The position numbers and the translations under genes were made by a program. Shown in pieces: positions 55,426-64,000 of a stretch of 64,000 bases of DNA (position 1 is the first letter of the stretch; every line of letters starts with the position of its first letter). A model generated the notes under the pieces. It was not told the DNA's origin and ran no database searches. It saw only the letters and a program-made list of their open reading frames with translations. The stretch lies in the NCBI RefSeq assembly GCF_000003195.3, contig NC_012878.2:42367821-42431820 (forward strand), given 5' to 3'. The stretch comes from Sorghum bicolor (Eukaryota; Streptophyta; Magnoliopsida; Poales; Poaceae).

Positions 55426-55687
55426 AGAACCAGGCAGAAAAAAAAGGTGACAAAATTGCAGAACAAGTGCAGCAGATCAACATACAGTAGTTTCAGTTTC
55501 ATAAAGTCAAGCAAATAAAGTACAAGACAGCACTGCAGCACACATGAGTACATGACTGACATAACAATTAACAAGTAACTTGAACATCTTAACAAGTCTT
55601 GATAACTTAGCACTTAGCAGCAATGCAGCACACATGACATGATTACTTGAGCTGGACAAACAAAGACCACAGAGACACCTTCAGCAA

Positions 55688-58181
55688 TCAGCACACATGA
55701 CCTAAGTCACTTTGAGCTTCTGTATCTGAATCTGAACTTAAATAGGATGGGGATGCCATATCAGTGTCATCTTCTCCATCAGAAGATGGAACAGATAGCT
55801 CTTCATCGTCAGTAGCAGTAGGGATCAACCTCTTCCTCTTATTGTTTCTTCTCCTTGTTTCTTCTAGAGGTGCAGCAACTGCATTTCTCTGTGATGTTTC
55901 TCCCTCCTCCACTACATCTACCTCTGTTGGCTCAATGCCAGTGATCCACTCATTGTCTTCATCCTCTAAGGCATCAACCACTGGTTTCTCAAGGGGATCC
56001 TTATCCTTGTCGACTTGTCGTCCTTCTTTTGCCTCAATTTTGAGTTGAACTTCACATAGACTAGATCCCTCATTCTGTCATGAAGCAACCTATTGCGTTT
56101 CTTGGTGTGGACCTACATATTAAGTTAATTAGTTATGTACTTAAATGACATAGAAATAAATTAGAAATGAAATGAGTAAGTCAGAAGCTGATTCATACTT
56201 GTTCAAATGAGCTCCAACATCTCTCACAAGCTGATGAACTACATGTCAAACTTAATATTCTAGCAGCTAACTTTCTGAGGTGTGGTGCACTACTTCCATG
56301 GTTCAGCCACCACTTAGCTAAATTAGACAAAAAAAGGAAAACAGAAGACAATTTAAAGTTTGTATGCCATATACTATAGACATTTAGAAATTAGAATATT
56401 AGATAGAGGGCAATTTTCAAACCTGGATCAAAATGAATATTCTTGCACTGCCTTTTAGCAATATCTTTGCCAAATGATCCTTCTGCATCTTGAAACTTTT
56501 GGAGCTCTTCAATGATCTTGTCTTGAGTCTCTTCATTTGGAACAAGCTTTGTGATGCATGTTATTACTCCATCTCTGAATGACTCATCCTCCTCTATAGG
56601 TCTCTTGTTTTGATAATAGTAGAAGGGGTTCAAGTAGTAGCCAGCCCTATGTAAAGGTGTCTTCAGCTTACTGTCCCACCTTCTGTCAATGTACTGGAAA
56701 ACTTCCTCAAACTTTTTCCTGTCATTATTAAACCTCTTGGAGATCTCATTCTTAGCCTCTACTAGATACCCATACAAGAACCCCATTGCTGGCACATCAC
56801 TATCCATTCTCCTCAGCACAGTAGCTAGTGGCTCAAAATAATTAACAGCATTCTGAACTCCTTTCCAGAAAGACTCAGATGTCACAATCATATGTGCTTT
56901 CTTCCCTTTGACTGACTTGAGATAGCCTAGTTCATTGAGCTCATTTTCCCTGAAAAGCCTCTGCAATTGCCTCTTGTTTTCTAGCAAGCTCTTCAAGTTG
57001 AGATAAGCTGTAGCAAACCTTGTAACACCACACCTAACCAAATTTCTAGACAAATACTTCCACATTAGGTCCAGAACTCTTGTATGGGCATATAGAAAAA
57101 CAGTCAAGCACTTTGCTTTGCTAATTGTTGCTGCAACTCTTGGCATCTTGCCTATGTCTTCTAGCATGAGGTCAATAGTATGTGCAGCACAACCAGTCCA
57201 GAAAATAGAGGGGTGCTTTGCTTTCAAGAGACTTGCAGCTGCTTCATTTGGTCTTGCATTGTCAGTCACAACTTGAACTACTTTGTCCACCCCTATTTCC
57301 TCAATACATCTATCAACTAGTTCAAAGATGTATCTGCCATCTTTCTTCACAGCTGAACAATCCACTGAGTCAAGAAAACAAACACCATATGCACTATGAA
57401 CTACCAAATTCATCACACCTCTACCTCTCTTGTCTGTCCATGCATCTGTCCTAACTGAGCATCCATTTAACTCCCAGGACTCCTGGTGAGACTTCAATTG
57501 CTCCTGCACTTTCCTTTTCCTTTTCTGTAGAAATTTTCCACTCATCTCATATGGTGTTGGCCCTCTCGAGTTCCTGCCAAAATCTCCAATAGCCTCAAGC
57601 ATAAGGTCAAAGCTAGGTAGTGTGACAGTGTTATGTGGAATACCTGCTTCATAAAAGAACTGACAGATATACTCACAGGCCCTGTCCCTCTTCTCTTCTC
57701 TTTTTTCAGTGGACAGCTTAGACTGGACCTTATTTTCAACAATTGTGTTGCCCTTCTTTGCAGCCAGTACTTCTTCTGGTGTTAGTTTATAAAACTTATC
57801 AATGGGACCACCTGAAGAAGCCACTGTGCTACTCAGCTTCTTCATCACAATAACAGAGTTGCCTTCTCCATCACTGTGCTCTCCTTCAGAATGGGACAAA
57901 TCAACTCCACCTCTTTCCTCTTCCTTCTCATGTCTCTTCCTTTCCTTGATATCCATCTTCTTTGACAGCAAGTGCACCATTTCTTTCTGCACATCAGATG
58001 GAACTTTATTGCACTTTGCAACACCAAATTTAGGAACTTTACCAAGGTGGTACTTCATTCTAGTGATTCCACCCTTGTAGATGTTCCCACAATAATTGCA
58101 CTTCAGAGAATTTTTCTTGGTGACATCTGGCATTGTGCAGTGCTTCCAGGCTGGGTCAGATAGTTCAACAGGTGGCTTCAT
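55688..58181 (-). CDS. hAT transposase (BED finger, DUF659-like, hATC dimerisation), 3 exons
   Basis: Cuts and pastes its own element. Exon 1 58181-56423, exon 2 56317-56199, exon 3 56112-55688, with GT-AG joins in frame. The first ATG gives 'MKPPVELSDPAWKHCTM'. A BED-type finger has 'KCNYCGNIYKGGITRMKYHL'. The RNase H-like fold shows 'CSVRTDAWTDKRGRG' and 'VVTDNARPNEAAASLL' with the first two catalytic aspartates. The spliced C-terminus has 'SLTCSSSACERCWSSFEQ', the hATC region with the expected glutamate, then 'VHTKKRNRLLHDRMRDLVYV'. After this a frame change near 56035-56050 is needed to continue into the acidic tail 'VVDALEDEDNEWITG'. An upstream exon is possible. Confidence 0.85.
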
Positions 58182-58205
58182 TTGGTTGGTTGGCTGTGGA
58201 TGCAC

Positions 58206-59815
58206 TGCTGGATAAGCCTATAGAACAATTAAACAATCTAATTATTTACAGAACAACAACAACTATATATACTTATATAGTGCAAGTGTGCAACTAAGCA
58301 AGGCAACAGATTGTCTAATTCAGTAATTGCAGTAATTCAGAATTTCAGATAAAGTAAACAGAACAACAACTACATATACAATTCTGAATTCTCAAATCCC
58401 AATTCATCACATTCACATTCATTCACAATTTCAATTTTCACATGATCACAAATCACATCACCGCAACTGTACGTAAACTACGTATAGAAGAACAGGGGAC
58501 AAGAACATGAAAAAAAACTTGCCTAGGGTTGGAGTTGGCGCACTGCCGTCAGGGTCGGACATTGTTGGGCTTCGGCGTGACTTGACGAGGTAGCAGTAGC
58601 ACACCTGACGCTGGACCCCAGCTACTCGTTGCTGGCTTGAAGTCCGGTACCACGGCCGCCGTCGTCGCCCAGATGCCCACTCGACACTTTAGCGTTGCCT
58701 CGTGCCGTCCCTCAGCCGCCGTCACCTGGCCTCCAGCTGTCCTCACCCGCATAGGCGGAGCTCCTCATGCGGCAGGGTGGGGCAGCTGCCCCACCTACCA
58801 CCGGCGGAAAGCCCCTTCTACCCCTCCCTTCTTCCTCAGTCCTCAGATCATCATGTGTTAAGCGAGCGTCGTTGTTGCGGCCGGTGTCCGCCGGTAGCGT
58901 GTCTGGAACACGATTTTAGGAGAGGGATGCAATGCGAGCATATCCCGGAGGCCCAATAGGAGAGAGTCCATCACTCCATCCCAGCAAAGCAAAACAAGAA
59001 TCCACGCATCAGGAAGTCTCGATCCCCACTCCTTTGACATTGACGCGGCAAGTCCGGCAATGGCCAGTGCCGCAGGTCGACGCCCTGGCTGCAGCCAGCC
59101 GATCACCCGAGCCCCTGCCGTGGTTGCACCAGCCAACTGTCGGCGCCCCTTGGTGGTCGAGCCGCCCTGGCTAGCTGCCTGGCTCGACTGACGCTCAGGC
59201 GCTTAGCGTAGGTACAGGCCTGTGGGCTGCAGCTAGCTACCGGCCACCGGCGTCCCTTTGCTAGCTGCGTGCTGTTGTCTTGTTTACGTCACCGAGAAGA
59301 TTAGACATGATTAGTTCTTTAATAGTAGTCCAGTGTCCAGTTGTTTTAATGTTATTATCATATATTATGCAGTAACTCATTTGTCCTTCAAATTTATAGG
59401 TCTTTTAACTCTTGGATAGTTGGATTTTACAATCTTGTTTAATTAGTGTTTTGTCTATTGACTAAAATCATCTAATGAAAAGTATCGTTTTAATTAATCT
59501 TTAAATGCACCTTACATTAGATATTTATATGCATTTGTACAATATCATTAAAAAATTATGTTCTTAGTTCGCCCCACCTAAAATTTCATCTCAGCTCCGC
59601 CACTGTAGTCACCCGCCGCCGTCACCTTGCCGTCGGGCCGCCGCAGTCGCCTACAGCCTACCTATCGCCGGTGCCCAGCCGCCGCAATGGAACGAGGACA
59701 GACGAGTGTGCTGTGTTGACTGCTCTAGGGTTAGAGCAGAGGAATCGCCGTCGCCTTGACTAGAGCCGCAGTTGGGCTGAATCCCATCGGGCCGCCGTTT
59801 TTTTGGGTCCATCCA
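58206..59815. other. 5' side of the hAT element upstream of the transposase
   Basis: Holds the presumed transposase promoter and leader. 58500-59200 is GC-rich with 'gccgtcg' and 'cgccg' words and resembles a captured host-like or leader sequence. 59280-59590 is AT-rich and ends 'cgccccacctaaaatttcat', which looks like another small repeat. I see no confident gene. Confidence 0.4.
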
Positions 59816-59819
59816 TCGA

Positions 59820-59990
59820 AACAGCAGTAGCGCAGGAATAGCGTCGCTATGGCGCTAAACGGGGTTAGCGGCGCTAAAGCGCGCTTTAGCGTCAAAATCG
59901 TGGTTAGCGTAGAAAACGACGATACCGTTGCGTCACCTGTCCCACGCCGCTATAGTGCCGCGATAGCGTCAAAATAGCGCGCTATTTAAA
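59820..59990. repeat. Right subterminal array of the hAT element
   Basis: Words such as AGCGTCGCTATGGCGCTAAA, TTAGCGGCGCTAAAGCGCGC and CGCTATAGTGCCGCGATAGC are packed in both orientations, mirroring the left array. Confidence 0.8.
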
Positions 59991-60329
59991 TCCATGCTCC
60001 AAATACTCAACCCGCCCAGGTTGATAAGCAAGTTTAAACCATTTTGAATAGGATCACTCAGAGCTGAACTAGCCCTGCACCACCAGTTATTAAAAGTCTC
60101 AATGGTCTGAGGTGAAAGAATAGTGAGGTCCACCCTCTGTAATTATGAAAATCAAAATTGGCAGGCGAAAGCACAAGTAACCAAGAGATGTTGGACGGTC
60201 TCTTGTTCTTGGTCACATAGGACATGATTCAGGATGAGGAAGGCCCCTCCGCGCAAACCGGTCTGCTGTCAATAGCTCCGATTAACAAATATGTTTATTT
60301 CAAATCAAATATTACAGGACTAGTATCTA

Positions 60330-60477
60330 CTTCCTCCGTTCCAAATTATAAGACATTTTGGTTTTTCTGGATACATTGCTTTTATTATATATCTAGTCGT
60401 AGTGTATAACTAAGTGCATAGCAAATGCTATGTATATCAAAAAAAGCCAAAACGTCTTATAATTTGGAATGGAGAGA
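60330..60477. mobile_element. Stowaway MITE in APC1 intron 29
   Basis: Flanked by TA (60328-60329, 60478-60479). The left end CTTCCTCCGTTCCAAATTAT and the reversed right end CTCTCCATTCCAAATTATAA extend as inverted repeats through 'aagacNttttgg'. About 148 bp, a normal Stowaway length. Confidence 0.85.
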
Positions 60478-60539
60478 TAGTGAGGGATAAGCCTAGCGCT
60501 AATACTTCAATGTCTAGTTTTACTTAAGCTATTTACTAT

Positions 60540-61596
60540 TCATTGTCTAGTAGTCTTCAGATGCCTTAGCATCCAAGGTAGCATCTGCTTTATGCAGTTG
60601 GAATATGCTGTAGTTGTTGAGGCCTTCTTGTATCCCAAGTTTGCTATTTCTATATAATTCAATGAAGTGGCCTATGGCCAAGCTTCCCTTTGGCAAGCAA
60701 AATTCCATTTGTGTTGTTAGTTACCTAGCCAACAGACAACAATTGGTATCAAAGCCTAGGTTCGGTTAGAGCTAAGCCATGTCCACCTCCACTGAGCGTG
60801 CTTATGTGCAGCTACCACAACCGCCAACGCCAACACCGGCAGAGGGGCGGTGATCAACTTTGATTTGGACGTTGATTACGCTCAGCGCTTGGTCGTGGCA
60901 GGGGCCGCAAGGCGGCCAGGCAAGCTATGATAGTGGTTTAGGCTATAGTGGCCACGGTCATTGCGCGGCGGGGGGAGATGGAGCGGCAGCCCAGAGGATC
61001 ATGGAGCTCGGTGTGGCGTCGTATTCCTTCATCGTTTTCGGAGCGCTGTCGCGGATGGGAGGCCATTGTGGGTCACCTGGGGCCATCCAGACGACGTACA
61101 AGGACTCCGGCGTGGGGATGTCATGGCTGATGGTCACCAAGACTAAAAACCATGAGTGGAGGCTTCTGATGAAGGTCAAGATGCAAGTGCGCTAGCTCTA
61201 GGATGCCATCGAGTATGGCGACTTACCGTACCACGACAATTGGCGCTCGCTCGAGGCCATCATCGCCGGTATGCCGATGGAGATGGGAGCACCTCTTGCT
61301 GACAAGGCCTTTGCCAAGGAAGTGTGGGATTCCATCGCTGCGGCACGCATCGACGTTGACCGCGTTCGTCGCGTGATGTTGCAGCAGCTGAGCAAGGGCT
61401 GGGAGAACCTTGCCTTTCGCCCTAGCGAGCAGATTGAAGACTTTGCTCATCATCTTTCCACACTGAAGCTGTAGATGGCCCGCCATGGTGACACGGACCT
61501 CACGGAGGACTGAGCGGTGGAGAAGCTATGGCATGCCATGCCGAAGAAGTACGAACAACTGAGGATTGCGATCGAGACCTTCCTCGACTTCTAAGA
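60540..61596 (+). mobile_element. Copia fragment: LTR end, primer site and gag
   Basis: An LTR-like stretch ends 'gccaacagacaaca' near 60731, followed by the primer site TTGGTATCAAAGCCTAGG. Gag from 60779 ('MSTSTERAY' style start) reads 'MPMEMGAPLADKAFAKEVWD', 'SIAAARIDVDRVRRVMLQQL', 'FAHHLSTLKL' and, after a TAG and a TGA, 'VEKLWHAMPKKYEQLRIAIE'. This is the UBN2-type gag of another Copia lineage. It is cut at 61596 by a short-LTR Copia. Confidence 0.75.
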
Positions 61597-62230
61597 TGTT
61601 ACAGTATGAGTAGGCCCATGATGCCCATATATTGCTAACCCTCTAGGGTTAGCCCAAGTAATGTGAATCAGAAATTTAGCATGGTATCAAGCTAGGACCT
61701 TTCTCCCTCCCCAATTCCCCCAGCGGCCGCCTAGCCTATTGCCAGCCGCCGCCGCTGGCTGGGCCGGCGCGCCGCTGCCTGAGCCATGGCCGGCCTTCCT
61801 CCACCCCCCACTTCCAGTGCTTCCCTTCCCTCCCCAACTCCACCTGGGCGCAGGTTGTGACCGGCGAGCGTGCCCGACGCGAGTGGACTGACAGCCGCTG
61901 CCGCCGCGCTGCAGGGGACTCGTCCGCCCGCGCCGGACCTGCTTCGGCCATCTTCCGTGGCGCTGGGGGCTCACCAGCCATCCCCGCAGGCGGCTTGTCT
62001 GCCCCCACCCAGCGCCGCCACCGTCGCATGTCCGTCCGCAGCCGCCCGTTTGCCTCCGCCTGGAGTCGCCTCCGCCGCCAGTCCGTCCGCGGTTGTGCCG
62101 GGCAGCTGTCCGCCTGGCCTGCACGGACCTCCTCCGCCCAGCGCCGCCGCCGCCGCATCCCTCATTGCCGTGGGTGCCTGGCCTGCACGGACCTCCTCCG
62201 CCCAGCCGCTTCTATGTCCACCTCGAGACG
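61597..62230 (+). mobile_element. Third short-LTR Copia, 5' end only
   Basis: The LTR at 61597-61681 (85 bp) begins TGTTACAGTATGAGTAGGCC and ends AGAAATTTAGCA, followed by TGGTATCAAGCTAGG. It shares 'gcccatg', 'ttgctaccctcctagggttagcc'-like text and the leader 'cttccctccc..cacctgggcgca' with the element at 15750. Coding downstream is a different Copia lineage, so the rest of this element seems deleted. Confidence 0.65.
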
Positions 62231-62239
62231 ACGTAGCCT

Positions 62240-64000
62240 CTTTGCCTCGCCACAAGAAAGGATGATGAAGCCTGGCGCTGGCACGAGCGGTTCGGCCACC
62301 TCCACTTCAAGGCTTCACAAGCTCATCAAGAAAGCTATGATGTGCGGGATGTCGGTGTCAAGCACGTTGCGCAGCTTTGCGACACCTGCGTCACGATGAA
62401 GTAGTGTCAGTGCCCATTTCCTCAGCAAGCTACGTACCGTGCGTAGGTGCAGCTGGACCTAGTTCATGGCAACTCCGGGCGGGCGACGCTACTTCCTCCT
62501 GTTGGTGGATGACGCATCCCGCTTCGTGTGGGTCGTCCTGCTGCCGTCCAAGGATGCTGCCGCAGACGCCATAAAGTGTGTTTAGGCCGCAGCAGAGATG
62601 GAGAGCGGTCGCAAGCTTCGGGTGCTGCGCACCGACATCGGCGGCGAGTTCATCGTCGCCAAGTTCACTGACTACATCGAAGAGGGCATCAAGCGCCACT
62701 GTTCAGCACTTTACTCGCCTCAGTAGAACGGCGTGGAGCGCCGTAACTAGACTGTGGTCGCCACGGCCTAGTCGCTGCTGAAGCAGAGGAGGATATCAGC
62801 CAAGTATTGGGGTGGGGGTGATGATAGCGGTTCACCTGTTCAATTGTTCACCGACTCGATGGTTGCCAAGACTCGTACGTGGCTTCGCACAGGCGCACGC
62901 TGGTGCTCAGCCACCTGAAGACCTTTGGCTGCGTCCCATATACCAAGGAGTCAAACCAGCTAGGCAAGCTTGACAACCACAGCAAGCCTGGTGTCTTCAT
63001 CGGGTACGCGGAAGGGGCGAAGGCGTATCGCATCCTGGACCCGATGATGCAGCGTGTGAAGGTTACCCGTGGCCTCGTCTTCGACGAGGGGCGTGGTTGG
63101 GATTGGTCCACATCGGTCCCTGGTAGCTCGGCATCGGTGGTGAGTGACTTCATCGATTACTGGTGGCCTGGAGGAGCAGGTGGAGCATAGAGTGCTTCTC
63201 CGGTGGCGGCCGAACTACATCACCAGCGCCACCACCATTTGTGCCGCGCTTGTCGTCACCAAGTCTGGGGTAGTCCGGAGGGACATCTGCAGGCTGCAAC
63301 TACGGTCACTCCTCCAGCACCTCAGCTGGCTTCACCAACACCACCGCCTGCGTCCCTTGCTGCCCCTACGGCTTCAGCGGTGGCAGCAGTAGCAACCGAC
63401 GATCAAGTGGAGTTCACCACGCCGTTGGATGATGATGCTGAGTGACTGGACGCCTACTACTATGATGAGCCTCTATGCTACCGCACGATGACTAACATCA
63501 TCGGCAATTAGCCTCCAGCTCCACCGCCGCAGGTTCTCTTTGTCGAGTTGCACCTGACGCATGCTGGCGAGCCTGCCAACTTCGCCGAGGCACGGGCTAG
63601 GAGCTGGTGGCACTGGCCACCGGCCAACCGCCTCATCACTCTGAAGTGGGCGTTCAAGAGCTGGATGCGGTGATCAAACACAAGGCGTGGCTGGTGGCGT
63701 GCGGCTTAGTCCAGCAGGAGGGAATTGACTATGATGGTGTGTTCGCTCCTGTGGCGCGCATGGAATCCGTCAAAGTCCTCGCGCTGGCAACTCAAGTGGG
63801 CTAGCGCGCCACCACATGGATGTCGAATCTGCCTTCCTCAACGGCGACCTCAAGGAGGTGCATGCAGCAGCTGCCTGGATTTGCCGTCGCCGGAGAAGAA
63901 GGGAAAGTCTACCTGCTCCGTAAGGCTCTCTATGGTCTGCTGCAGGCTCCATGCGCCTGGAATGCGAAGCTGGACGCCACGCTCAAGTACATGGGCTTTC
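62240..64000 (+). pseudogene. Degraded Copia integrase-RT, continuing past the window
   Basis: Reads 'WHERFGHLHFKA' (62280), 'RYFLLLVDDASRFVWVVLLP' (62490), 'SGRKLRVLRTDIGGEFIVAK' (62610), 'SHLKTFGCVPYTKESNQLGK' (62910), 'WLVACGLVQQEGIDYDGVFA' (63690) and 'LLRKALYGLLQAPCAWNAKL' (63915). Amber stops occur at 62583, 62725, 62748 and 62770, and there are several frame changes. It may be the continuation of the gag at 60779. Confidence 0.8.

Larger units (their letters stand above)
55257..59996 (-). mobile_element. hAT DNA transposon, about 4.74 kb, with transposase
   Basis: Flanked by the 8-bp duplication CTCCAAAT (55249-55256, 59997-60004). The left terminus CAAAGATTTAAATAGCG and reversed right terminus CATGGATTTAAATAGCG are inverted repeats. 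Both ends (55290-55420, 59820-59990) are crowded with AGCGCTAT / TATAGCG / GCGCTAAA words in both orientations, the subterminal transposase-binding style of hAT elements. It encodes a three-exon transposase on the minus strand. Confidence 0.92.
54967..60268 (-). mobile_element. L1-like LINE in APC1 intron 29, split by a hAT element
   Basis: A 15-bp target duplication, TCAATAGCTCYGATT, flanks it at 54952-54966 and 60269-60283. On the minus strand its 3' end is an A-rich tail (T7 at 54965-54971 on the plus strand) and 'gagctcttctgcatgttcaag'. The remaining parts (54972-55256, 60005-60268) correspond to the zinc-binding domain and 3' UTR of a grass L1 with many stops. Without the hAT it is about 560 bp. 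Confidence 0.85.

Noticed and set aside
61690..62265. Several overlapping GC-rich open frames on both strands
   Set aside because: They read the GC-rich 5' leader of the third short-LTR Copia, as in the other members, and no gag motif is visible.
1..64000. CRISPR arrays, bacterial operons, ribosome binding sites
   Set aside because: The gene structure, introns and retroelements show plant nuclear DNA, and no regular repeat-spacer array was seen.

Overview
The window looks like plant nuclear DNA from a grass, most likely a panicoid such as the sorghum, maize or sugarcane group. That is inferred from the composition: exons with GT-AG introns, nested Copia and Gypsy elements, CACCGGACGC-rich LTRs and the GGCCTTGTTT-type MITE. 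I see no rRNA, tRNA or CRISPR. The species cannot be settled from the sequence alone.

The only host gene I can support is APC1, the large scaffold subunit of the anaphase-promoting complex/cyclosome, on the + strand. I traced 29 exons (7165-54941, 4209 coding bases, 1403 codons) with conserved splice dinucleotides and no break in frame. The gene runs off the right edge without its C-terminal exons. Its introns are swollen to more than 47 kb by transposons, while the exon chain is undamaged.

Layout: 1-6.1 kb is LTR-derived repeat, 6.1-7.16 kb is AT-rich upstream DNA and promoter, and 7.2-14.5 kb holds exons 1-12 in a compact, near-normal structure. Intron 12 (14.5-22.7 kb) has a LINE split by a solo LTR, itself split by a Copia element. 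Exons 13-18 follow (22.7-24.9 kb). Intron 18 has a young Gypsy chromovirus and a solo-LTR-like element containing a TRIM. Exons 19-20 are at 32.4-32.8 kb. Intron 20 has a Stowaway split by a non-autonomous hAT, then a coding-poor Gypsy-type element containing a second TRIM. Exons 21-22 are at 40.5-40.8 kb. Intron 22 has a Harbinger-like MITE, a LINE split by a reverse-strand Copia, and a head-on LINE pair. Exons 23-29 are at 51.4-54.9 kb. Intron 29 has a LINE split by a nearly complete hAT transposon with a spliced transposase, then a Stowaway and a degraded Copia assemblage that runs off the window.

The most interesting signals are (1) several nests in which every layer can be proved by its own target-site duplication, (2) a 4.7 kb hAT element with terminal inverted repeats, 8-bp duplication and a three-exon transposase, (3) a Copia family with LTRs of only about 85-117 bp, two members of which share an identical premature stop, (4) a Gypsy element with almost identical LTRs but a broken polyprotein, and (5) a 5-bp-TSD element with about 85 bp of terminal inverted complementarity. 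One 100-N assembly gap (17128-17227) is flanked by sequence that does not fit its element.
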